Below are positions 54,901 to 62,364 of a DNA stretch of 64,000 bases, piece by piece (the stretch's first letter is position 1; each line of letters starts with the position of its first letter). Under the pieces are notes generated by a model. The model did no database searches. It was not told the DNA's origin and was given only the letters and a program-made list of their open reading frames with translations. The stretch is from positions 1 through 64,000 of the forward strand of contig NZ_VORU01000006.1 of NCBI RefSeq assembly GCF_007997135.1. The letters run 5' to 3'. The position numbers were made by a program, and so were the translations under genes. The stretch comes from Aequorivita lipolytica. GTDB lineage: Bacteria; Bacteroidota; Bacteroidia; Flavobacteriales; Flavobacteriaceae.

Positions 54901-55609
54901 TCAGCAAATGCTCTGGCGAAAGGAGCTTAAAAAGGGCAATGAGTTTGTTATCGTCTTTTGGGTTATCGTTGCGCAGTGGATTTTCGTACTCGCGGATGTC
55001 AAAGAAGGTGAATTCAATTTCCTGTGTTATTGTATTGATAAAAGGCTCGGCTATTTCTTTGTAGAAGAAATCGGTATTCTTTCCTGCCAGCCTGCCGCCC
55101 TCAAAGTCATTGAACTGTTTTACCAGTGCTTTGTTTTGGGCGAAGAGTTTTTCGAAGCTGTTGGCGTCAAAAATGAACCATTCGTTAATGTTGGTAACCA
55201 CCAGCTGTTTTACCTCCAGGTTTTTATGGGTAATGCGCTCCCGCAAATAATAAAGCACCAATTCCTGAAATGCTTTTACGTTAAGCTTTGCCGCAGTAAC
55301 CATCTCGGTCCTATTGGTAGGTTTTTTGGCTTCAATAATTACGCCTACGGTGCTTTTTGCCTTGTTGCCGTTGTGGATAACCAGATCGTTCCGCCCTTTG
55401 GTGTTTATAAAATGGTTGGGTTCGTAATAGGTTCTTTTTAGGAAATCTGAAACCAGGTTTTTATGAAACTCCTCGCTCTCGGTATCGTTGGTTCGGTCCA
55501 GCAGTTCAATCAAGTTTGCCTTGAAAGCTTCAATCTCTGTGCGGTTAGGTTTTATTTTTAGAAAAGCTTTGTTTATTGCCTTTCGTGGTTTTAGGGGTTT
55601 TGGCAGCAT
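51929..55609 (-). CDS. Single-chain type IIG restriction enzyme / adenine methyltransferase
   Basis: This 1226-residue protein combines cleavage, methylation and target recognition in one chain. The N-terminal PD-(D/E)XK-like nuclease has Asp75 (NDLVIH) and Glu93-x-Lys95 (IIEAKKP). The gamma-class N6-adenine methylase core has motif I DPAVGSGHF at about 540-560 and catalytic NPPY near residue 855. The C-terminal ~300 residues are a TaqI-like recognition domain, with a final coiled segment (ALEAQIDQLVYQLYNLTEDE). No separate S or R gene is near. It should protect its own DNA and cut foreign DNA. Length and motif spacing look intact. Confidence 0.88.
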   Translation of the reverse strand: MLPKPLKPRKAINKAFLKIKPNRTEIEAFKANLIELLDRTNDTESEEFHKNLVSDFLKRTYYEPNHFINTKGRNDLVIHNGNKAKSTVGVIIEAKKPTNRTEMVTAAKLNVKAFQELVLYYLRERITHKNLEVKQLVVTNINEWFIFDANSFEKLFAQNKALVKQFNDFEGGRLAGKNTDFFYKEIAEPFINTITQEIEFTFFDIREYENPLRNDNPKDDNKLIALFKLLSPEHLLKLPFANDSNSLDKRFYGELLHIIGLSETKEGSKKLIERNKAGERNTGSFLENAIIQLDSLDKINRLDNPLHFGATQEERLFNVGLELAITWINRILFLKLLEAQLLTYHKSDKSYEFLSIDKIKNYDDLNSLFFQVLARKHEQRNEDVKDTFAKVPYLNSSLFEPTGIEHGTLFISNLRDDKPLPIYQATVLKTDNGKKRTGSLSTLEYLFEFLNAYDFSSEGKEEIQEDNKTLINASVLGLIFEKINGYKDGSFFTPGFITMYMCRETIRKAVVQKFNETKGWDCKDIDALYDKIGTEDRAEANQIVNSLKICDPAVGSGHFLVSALNEMIAIKNDLKILQDRDGKRLKEYQFEVVNDELIVTDEDGELFEYNPSKRSLSGAEVPVVSESQRIQQTLFHEKQTIIENCLFGVDINPNSVKICRLRLWIELLKNAYYKNETELETLPNIDINIKCGNSLISRFALDADLTKALKSSKWTIDSYRVAVDTYRNAQNKEQKHAMEKLIDAIKSDFRSEISSNDPKVKRLTKLKGELFGMTNQTQMFAMTQKEKAVWNKKLKQLAEATTKLETEIEEIKNNKIYEDAFEWRFEFPEVLDDSGDFVGFDVVIGNPPYVNFRDIKDVHEKNYMLNNYSVAEYQSDLFILFIEKAFQVLHKKGNFGFIIPNSISNNLNNSKIRKFILDESSVNNIINTPIGVFPDATVDTVVITCQLPKKNDSSLNAFEINKTDFVFFEKFKQSTFENNENYYFDFLTSSVNKELLSKIETETVLLNEITDSSSGIKEYETGKGTPPQTISDRKEKVFNSKEKLSEDFRKHVTGSDVEKYSINWKGNYLKYGKHLGAARDSKYFEGERFIIREIPSKSGLLVSYTKEDYTVKNTAHVFIPNPEYNCKYLVGILNSKLMGFYFVNKFSERDGVFPKAKIGQCRMLPIKIVDEEIESKIVDLVENIFALKQTDVKADTTALEAQIDQLVYQLYNLTEDEVAIIEEATV

Positions 55610-55788
55610 TGCATTTGGTAATTGGTGTTGATGGGGGAAATTAGTGATTTTTTGGGGGATTGCACTTGAAATAATAAGGCAAAAAGCAGAAATTATATGT
55701 TCGAGTTTGAACTAGCAAGGGATTAGCGGGGGTTATATTGCAAATGCTTTGTTTAATTGGGTACGCTTTGGAAAGGCACGGCAGCGGA

Positions 55789-57060
55789 CTATTGATTTTT
55801 GTCTGTAAGTAGCACTTTGTCTATTCTGGCGCCGTCCATATCTACTATTTCAATTTCAAAATTGAGCCATAAAAGGGTGTCGCCTGTAGCTGGTATTCGG
55901 CTTAATTGATTCAGTATTAAACCGCTTATGGTATTAAATGGATAATCTTCTGCCAAATCGTCTAAGTCTATTTTTCTTAAAAACTCTGTAAGTGGGTATT
56001 GTGCGTCTATAAGCCAACTGCCGTCTTCGCGATGAATAAAATCAAACTCGCTGCTGTAAAAATCAGACACATCGCCCACCAAGGCTTCCAATAAATCGTT
56101 CATTGTTACTATACCTTGCATTTGGCCAAACTCATCTATAACAATAGCTTGATGTGTGTTTCCGGTTTTGAATAATTTCAACGCTTCATAAGCAGATAAG
56201 TTTTCTGAAAAGTATTGCGGCTGCCTTAAGTGATCTGTAATTTTAAATTTAGGTTTATTAATGTGTTTGAAAAGGTCTTTGAGTAAAATTATACCCTCAA
56301 CACCACTTTCCTTATTCAGCACTGGGTAAACAGAGTGCATTTCACTATTTACGGTGCTGTTGATAGTTTTTACGTTAAAGGTTGTTCTTAAAAAAATAGT
56401 GTCGAACCTATGTGTCATTAGCGACGCTACTTTACGGTCGCCCATGCTGATAACCCGCTCCATAATGTCCTGCTCTATTTCGTGAATGGCGCCTCCTTCC
56501 ATCCCTTCCTGAATAATTGCTTTTATTTCTTCTTCAGTTACTCTGCCTTCTAAAGTGGGCTTGATTTGAAACAGTTTAATAATTGCGTCTGAAGTAAAAG
56601 TGAGCAACCAGATGAAAGGCGCAGCGATTACAGAAATGTAATACATTGGGAATGACAATAGTTTTGAAATCTTTTCGGGCATTGTCAGCCCTATTCGTTT
56701 GGGAACAAGTTCGCCCAGCACCAATGAAAAGAAGGTAAGTGTTACCACAATAATTGTTACTGCAATGGTCTCGCTGTATTGCCTAAGCAGTCCAAAGTTG
56801 TTTAGGTAGTTAACTAAATCATCTTCAATTTTTTCGCCGCTATAAATACCCGTAAGTATCCCTATAAGCGTAATGCCAATTTGAACGGTGGAAAGAAATT
56901 TTCCTGGGTTTTGAGAAAGTTCAAGAGCCTTTTTTGCGGTTTTATCACCTCTTTTAGCTGCGGTTTCCAGGCGTGATTTACGCGATGAAACCATAGCAAT
57001 TTCTGACATGGCAAAAATTCCATTCATCAATATCAATAGAAATATAATCAGTATTGCCAT
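55789..57060 (-). CDS. CNNM/CorC-type membrane protein with CBS pair (hemolysin family)
   Basis: This 423-residue protein has the CNNM order: an N-terminal DUF21 membrane domain with about four helices (1-23, 58-78, 95-120, 130-160), a CBS pair at about 205-330 (MTHRFDTIFLR, then QAIVIDEFGQMQGIVTMNDLLEALVGD), and the C-terminal CorC/HlyC domain (LIDAQYPLTEF... to EIEIVDMDGARID). Characterised relatives export magnesium or cobalt ions; the older name is hemolysin-like. It is a single gene at the right edge of the accessory island, on the same strand as the restriction enzyme. Confidence 0.9.
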   Translation of the reverse strand: MAILIIFLLILMNGIFAMSEIAMVSSRKSRLETAAKRGDKTAKKALELSQNPGKFLSTVQIGITLIGILTGIYSGEKIEDDLVNYLNNFGLLRQYSETIAVTIIVVTLTFFSLVLGELVPKRIGLTMPEKISKLLSFPMYYISVIAAPFIWLLTFTSDAIIKLFQIKPTLEGRVTEEEIKAIIQEGMEGGAIHEIEQDIMERVISMGDRKVASLMTHRFDTIFLRTTFNVKTINSTVNSEMHSVYPVLNKESGVEGIILLKDLFKHINKPKFKITDHLRQPQYFSENLSAYEALKLFKTGNTHQAIVIDEFGQMQGIVTMNDLLEALVGDVSDFYSSEFDFIHREDGSWLIDAQYPLTEFLRKIDLDDLAEDYPFNTISGLILNQLSRIPATGDTLLWLNFEIEIVDMDGARIDKVLLTDKNQ

Positions 57061-57123
57061 GGCGTAAAGTTAATGATTATGTTGTTCTATAAATATGTTA
57101 ATTTATTGTTGTGTTTTTTGATT

Positions 57124-57155
57124 TCAGTGGCGAAAAGCTCTGCGCCGGCGGGGGT
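57124..57155 (+). repeat. Possible decayed double-hairpin repeat
   Basis: The segment CAGTGGCGAAAAGCTCTGCG with CGCCGGCGGGGG resembles the repeat's right half only weakly. It is listed because its position, 10 nt beyond the stop of the gene at 57166, matches that of the real copies. Confidence 0.3.
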
Positions 57156-57165
57156 TATTATTGTT

Positions 57166-57804
57166 CTACCAATTTCCTTTTTCATATAGGTCTAAAAATG
57201 AAGCTGCCGACAGGTTTAAAAAGTCGACTAAAAAGTGAGCCAGTATAATCCATCTCAAACTAGCTGTTTTCTTATAGACGAGTCCCCAAACTATTCCCAT
57301 AATGAATGTAGAAATTATTACGGTTAAACCGCTATTTAAATCTGAATTCACTCCGAAGACAGCGTGACTAAAAGCAAATACTAAACTTGTGAATAGTATT
57401 GCGGTCCAATTTGACCAGTTTTTTGTGTAATTAAGAAGTAATCCGCGCCAATAAAATTCTTCAATCCATGGATTGAATAGCGCTAACAAAATCCAAGGTA
57501 ACCAAACTTGCCAAATTTGTAATGTTTCGTAATGCATTAGAAACAATGGAAGTGGAAGTAATCCAACGATTAAAGCCAAGATGTTCCAACCGAATGAACC
57601 TTTGGGTTTTTGTAAAAATTTCTTTCTTGTTTCCTTATCAGTATATTTAAAAATAAAGAATATAAAAAGACACCATTGAATCAAAATGATTGGTATAAAA
57701 GCCCATTTTCCGATAATGTTTCCGAATAGAAAGGCGATTCCAAAGCTGATTGCAATAATCAAAAATGGTGATGCGAGAACAATTTCCTTTTTTGTTATTT
57801 TCAT
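57166..57804 (-). CDS. CPBP-family intramembrane metalloprotease
   Basis: This 212-residue protein has about six membrane helices. The three CPBP motifs are present: EExxxR at Glu115-Glu116-Arg120 (WIEEFYWRG), FxxxH at FAFSHAVFG, and a third His in LAHFLVDFLN. Rce1-type relatives cleave prenylated proteins in eukaryotes, and bacterial members process peptides or affect bacteriocin immunity. The substrate here is unknown. It is a single gene. Confidence 0.85.
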   Translation of the reverse strand: MKITKKEIVLASPFLIIAISFGIAFLFGNIIGKWAFIPIILIQWCLFIFFIFKYTDKETRKKFLQKPKGSFGWNILALIVGLLPLPLFLMHYETLQIWQVWLPWILLALFNPWIEEFYWRGLLLNYTKNWSNWTAILFTSLVFAFSHAVFGVNSDLNSGLTVIISTFIMGIVWGLVYKKTASLRWIILAHFLVDFLNLSAASFLDLYEKGNW

Positions 57805-58423
57805 ACGGGATTGGTTTTATTAAATGTATGGCAAGAAGCGGATTTGCTTAGTACCTATTGCGGCTATCTTACAAATATGCGACATTATTTATTTAATAAT
57901 CTTTTCAAAATTTTAAAACATATTAAATCCCAATAAGATATAATCTTCCGTAATTTTTTTTTCAGACTTTAAAAGGCCATAGGATGGAATAGAAACTAAT
58001 CGTTTGGGAATTATTTCAGCTATTTCAGAAACCATACCTCCCTTTCACCCTTATGATACGTTAATCTCATTTATGAATTTTATCTACCTACTAAATCTTT
58101 TTTCCCTCTCGCACATCATAGAGTATATTTTCTGATTCTGGCAATTCATCCATATTTTAAATTATGCCATTTGCATTAGGATAGCTTGAAATATAGTAAT
58201 ATCTTATTCAACAGATTTTTTTCTGAAAAACGCACTAATTCGCTCTTTTTGAGAATTCTGTATAATTAAATTTGGATTATTACCTAAAAAACTTCGGTAG
58301 GGTAATCTCACCGAAAAGTATTGCAATATAAGATTGGAAATTAATAGATACCATCTCTCCCATTCCTAGAAATAACAGAAAAAATGGACCATCATTGGAC
58401 ATTATTCTTAAAAAATATATCGT
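57805..58423. other. 619-bp gene-free spacer
   Basis: This AT-rich stretch between divergent genes holds no credible reading frame, repeat-family member or clear hairpin that I can find. Both flanking promoters must lie in it. It also marks the right boundary of the all-minus-strand island. Confidence 0.5.
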
Positions 58424-60217
58424 TTGAAAACAATAATTTTATCTGTAAAGTGTAACAAGCTAATCTCCATAAAAACCATGGTGAATGTTCTCCTATTTAC
58501 GCTTTTGAGCAATATGGTAGGAATAGGCGTTTACACTGCAAAAGCTCAAGACTCAACCAGCACCAATGTTCCTTCAAAAGATAGTACCATAGTAGAGGCT
58601 AATATTAATACAAGTTCAATTCAGGGGTATGAAGAGAACTATTATGTAGTTCAGCATAGAAATCAATTTTTTGATCGCTCGGAAATAAATGTGAACAGAG
58701 AAACTCCCCAAGCTTCTCTTGAAAATTTTATTTTGAGCGCAAGAAATGCTGATTATCTCAAGGCTGCCCATTCCTTCAATTTAAATTTAATTTCTGATGA
58801 TGTTTCTAATGAACAAATAGAGCAATTAGCCCAAAAACTCTACATTATCATCAATAAAAATGTCACTATTGATTGGGACAAATTGTCTGAGAGACCTGAT
58901 GGGCAGAGCGATGAAATATTCACTAATAATAAAGCGGTTTCCAGAGAACCACGAAAGAGTATCGCTTTTGGGAAATTAAGTCTCAATGAAAGAGATGTAA
59001 CCCTGAGACTCCAACGGATAAAATACAAATCTGAGCCACCATATTGGGTGATATCGGCCAATACAGTAGAACATATTGACGCGCTTTATACAGCCTACGG
59101 ACCGACTAAAATAGTTCAACTCATCCCAGATGGTTGGGGATTGAAAGGTGAATTTTTAAAAATCCCTATTTGGAAAATTATTGGATTATTTATTTCAGTG
59201 GGCATAGCCTATGGCTTAGGCTGGCTCACGATGTTTCTTTTAAAACGCATATTTGGTAGGTCAAAGTGGGAATGGATATCTTCTTTCTCGTCGCGCCTAG
59301 CGCTACCTGCTGGTTATTTCGTTGGGATGTTTGCGCTATATTTGCTTTTAAACAACTTAATAGTATTTAGCGGCGATTTAGCAAATTGGTTTTATACAAT
59401 GCTTTTGATTGCAACAGTAGTTTGTGGTACTTGGTTTATTATGCGTATTTTAAATGCCTTTATCTTTTATGTGGCAGAAAATAAAACAGATGATATCTAT
59501 GCTGAAGAAAACTTGAAAAGTCGTCAAGTCCTAACCCAACTATCGGTAGCTAGAAGGGTAGTGTCATTCATAATTTTTTTGATAGGGGCTGGCATCATTC
59601 TTTCTCAATTTGAAAGTTTCAAAAACTTGGGGACATCACTCTTTGCCTCTGCCGGAGTTGCTACCATAATTATTGGTATTGCTGCCCAAGGTACTTTGGG
59701 TAATATTATTGCTGGAATTCAAATAGCAATTACCAAACCAGCCCAGATTGGCGATCTGGTACTATTCGATGGACAATGGGGCCATGTGGAAGACATTGGC
59801 TTTGTATATATGATCGTTAAAACTTGGGATGAAAGGAGAATAGTTACACCGCTTAAGAGTGTTATTTCAAATTCATTCGAAAATTGGTCCATGCGGGGCT
59901 CAAAGCAAATTCGTTCTATTGATATTTACACCGATTATAGAATTAATATCCAAAAAGTTCGGGAAAAATATGAAGAACTCCTTAGAGAATCCCCAGCTTG
60001 GGATAAACAAGTTTCACCATCCGTTCAAGTTGTAGAATCTACTGAAAAAGCTATTAAGATTAGAGCCTTGTGCAGTGCCAGTGATCCTTTTACTGCCTGG
60101 GATTTACAGTGCGAGTTAAGGGAAAAACTTATAGATTACATCTGTGAATTAGAAGAAGGCTTGGGATTGTCAAAAACCAGAATTGCTTTGGAGTCCACTG
60201 ATAAAGAAGATTTATAG
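58424..60217 (+). CDS. Mechanosensitive channel of the MscS family
   Basis: This 597-residue protein has a signal peptide-like N-terminus, a periplasmic domain of about 200 residues, three to four membrane helices between 245 and 405 and a cytoplasmic MscS core (GVATIIIGIAAQGTLGNIIAGIQIAI pore helix, then DLVLFDGQWGHVEDIGFVYMIVKTWDERRIV). MscS channels open under membrane tension to release solutes on hypo-osmotic shock. The frame as given starts at TTG 58424; an ATG at 58478 would also give a hydrophobic leader but without positive charges, so I keep the longer form. It is a solo gene. Confidence 0.88.
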   Translation: MKTIILSVKCNKLISIKTMVNVLLFTLLSNMVGIGVYTAKAQDSTSTNVPSKDSTIVEANINTSSIQGYEENYYVVQHRNQFFDRSEINVNRETPQASLENFILSARNADYLKAAHSFNLNLISDDVSNEQIEQLAQKLYIIINKNVTIDWDKLSERPDGQSDEIFTNNKAVSREPRKSIAFGKLSLNERDVTLRLQRIKYKSEPPYWVISANTVEHIDALYTAYGPTKIVQLIPDGWGLKGEFLKIPIWKIIGLFISVGIAYGLGWLTMFLLKRIFGRSKWEWISSFSSRLALPAGYFVGMFALYLLLNNLIVFSGDLANWFYTMLLIATVVCGTWFIMRILNAFIFYVAENKTDDIYAEENLKSRQVLTQLSVARRVVSFIIFLIGAGIILSQFESFKNLGTSLFASAGVATIIIGIAAQGTLGNIIAGIQIAITKPAQIGDLVLFDGQWGHVEDIGFVYMIVKTWDERRIVTPLKSVISNSFENWSMRGSKQIRSIDIYTDYRINIQKVREKYEELLRESPAWDKQVSPSVQVVESTEKAIKIRALCSASDPFTAWDLQCELREKLIDYICELEEGLGLSKTRIALESTDKEDL

Positions 60218-60503
60218 AAGAAATTTCACTTAAATAACGGGATTGTATATTGTTAGTGACGGATTTCGAAGCAATTAACTTTCGGTTTAGCACTTGGTTT
60301 GATTAAAGCTAAAATGTTTTATTCCAGTACAAAACCGCCATTAACCATCCATAGAAGTAAAAATTTCGTCATTTCAATTCCATTCTTTTATTGGATTAGA
60401 AGATAGTCATATATAAGACAATTCTAATGTCACCCATTACGGATAATTGTCAGGCTCTTTTCGCAGGATACGCTAGTATGCGCTGGCTTTTTCAGCTATA
60501 TTT

Positions 60504-61625
60504 TTAAATCAAGGTCAATAAATATCCTACTATTGCTCCTCCTAATACTATAAATGCACTATTCAACTTTTTAAAAACAAAGACCAAAATCAAACTTGCA
60601 ACCGCAATTAAAATTGTACGCCAATCTGTAAGTGTATCCTTTGCCATTTCCACGCAAACTGCAATTATCAATGCAACTGCCGCAACATTTACTGCGTCCA
60701 AAATCGCTCCGATAATCTTTGACTTCCGCATTTTAGGTATTAACGGGTTTAATATTAAAACAAATAAAAACGACGGAAGGAAAATTCCAACAGTTGCTAC
60801 AATTGCACCCGTTATTCCGTTCATTTGCCAACCTATAAAAGTTGCGGTAGACAAAACGGGTCCAGGCGTTATTTGTCCAATAGCAACTGCGTCAATTAAC
60901 GCTTGTCTTGTTAGCCATCCGTTTGCGACTAATTCTGTGTCGAGAAATGCAAACAAAACATAACCGCTTCCATAAAGTATTGCTCCAACTTTTAAGAAAA
61001 TCAAGAATATTTTGAAAACATCAATTTTTGAAGGATCGGCAAGTTGAAAAAGTAAAAGTGGAATAAAAATCTTTAAATTACCCGTATTCTTTTTGAAGAA
61101 ATACAGTGCCAAACCAAGTAAACCACAGCCAAAAAGAGCGATTATTTCGTTTACTCCGAGTAAGCAGACTACTAAAGTTATGATGCCTAAAATCGCGAGT
61201 TCTATGTTTTTTACCGCCTTTTTTCCAAGTCGGAACGCCGCCATTATGATTATTGCAATAACTGCTGGTTTAATTCCGTAAATGAAAGGCTCAACTTTTG
61301 GTAACTGTCCATATTCTAGATAAAGCCAAGCAAAAACGGAAGTGATAACAACTGCCGGAAAAATAAAACAAAACCCTGCCACAAACAGCCCTTTCCAACC
61401 TGCACGTTCGTGTCCGCAATGCATTGTCATTTCAGTCGAATTCGGACCCGGAATTAAATTGGTTGCACCCACTAGGTCCAGAAAGTGTTCTTGTGTCATC
61501 CACTTTCTTTTTTTTACCACTTCGTCTTCCATCATTGCGATGTGAGCAGCTGGTCCACCAAAAGCAATACTTCCGAGTTTAAAAAACAATTTTGCTATTT
61601 CTATCAGTTCTTTATTGTTTGACAT
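60504..61625 (-). CDS. chrA: Chromate transporter (ChrA)
   Basis: This 373-residue membrane protein is a two-domain CHR transporter. Both halves carry the family motif: FGGPAAHIAMMEDE near residue 18 followed by DLVGATNLIPGPNSTEM, and, in the second half, GSGYVLFAFLDTELV followed by DAVAIGQITPGPVLS. ChrA exports chromate, sharing resemblance to sulfate transporters. About ten membrane segments are predicted. It is a single gene; a chrB-type regulator is not present in the window. Confidence 0.9.
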   Translation of the reverse strand: MSNNKELIEIAKLFFKLGSIAFGGPAAHIAMMEDEVVKKRKWMTQEHFLDLVGATNLIPGPNSTEMTMHCGHERAGWKGLFVAGFCFIFPAVVITSVFAWLYLEYGQLPKVEPFIYGIKPAVIAIIIMAAFRLGKKAVKNIELAILGIITLVVCLLGVNEIIALFGCGLLGLALYFFKKNTGNLKIFIPLLLFQLADPSKIDVFKIFLIFLKVGAILYGSGYVLFAFLDTELVANGWLTRQALIDAVAIGQITPGPVLSTATFIGWQMNGITGAIVATVGIFLPSFLFVLILNPLIPKMRKSKIIGAILDAVNVAAVALIIAVCVEMAKDTLTDWRTILIAVASLILVFVFKKLNSAFIVLGGAIVGYLLTLI

Positions 61626-61790
61626 ATTTATTCGGTTATAATAACTGTCATGCTTAAAAGCTGAACAAGGTTCAAAATATAAAATATTTTACTTTGTTAT
61701 GTTACATTAATAATAAATAAAATGCCCACTACAAAAATATATGCAGAGGGCATTTGCTTTGGAACAAAGAAAAGTGTTACTAATTCAAAT

Positions 61791-62345
61791 CTATTGTACC
61801 GTCACGTTAAAGGTTGCTGCAATATCTGTTTCTCCCCCAGCATCGCCAAGACCCGTATTTGGTTTTGTAGGTTCGTGACGCAGCGTAAACGTTAATGTTC
61901 CTGAACTTGCTGCACCTGCTGTAAGCGTGAATTGTGTTCCCAATGGGTTTCCATCAGTATCAAAATTGCTATAGGCAGTAGTTACGTCCAATCCGCCACC
62001 GAGCGTATAGAAAAATTGGTGCTCCCCTGCTTCTTCCTCCACTTCTACGGTAATATTTTCAGGTGGGTTCACGGTTTCGTTAAGCAGTACAATGGCGCCA
62101 TTGTAAGTAACTCCAGTTGCCAAGTTTCCTGAAACGGTAACAACGGGTGCGTTGGGACCATCGCCGTCCAAATCGCGGGTCTGTAAAATAATGGCCGTTC
62201 CGCCGCCATTGGGGGCAAGGGTTACCGTGAAAGTAGTAATTACTTCTTCTTCGTTTACTTCCACGGGGGTATCATCATCACTTGAGCACGATACAAATAA
62301 TAGTGTTGCAAAAATTGCAGTTGCTAAAAATTTTACTTTTTTCAT
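61791..62345 (-). CDS. Lipoprotein partner of the TonB-dependent receptor
   Basis: This 184-residue protein has a lipoprotein signal (LLFVSCSSDDD) and a beta-rich mature domain with a repeated VTVSG/TLTAGAASSGTLTF pattern and a short cluster of acidic residues. Relatives are annotated as periplasmic-binding-type proteins in flavobacteria, found together with TonB receptors of the ZnuD type, so it may bind the same ligand at the outer face. It ends about 18 bp from the TonB receptor and is transcribed with it. Confidence 0.65.
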   Translation of the reverse strand: MKKVKFLATAIFATLLFVSCSSDDDTPVEVNEEEVITTFTVTLAPNGGGTAIILQTRDLDGDGPNAPVVTVSGNLATGVTYNGAIVLLNETVNPPENITVEVEEEAGEHQFFYTLGGGLDVTTAYSNFDTDGNPLGTQFTLTAGAASSGTLTFTLRHEPTKPNTGLGDAGGETDIAATFNVTVQ

Positions 62346-62364
62346 TTGTTTTTGTTTTAAATAA

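Noticed and set aside
54734-55441. 235-codon frame antisense to the restriction-methylase gene
   Set aside because: It lies entirely inside a gene with complete catalytic motifs on the other strand; its Cys/Phe-rich text is typical of an antisense shadow.
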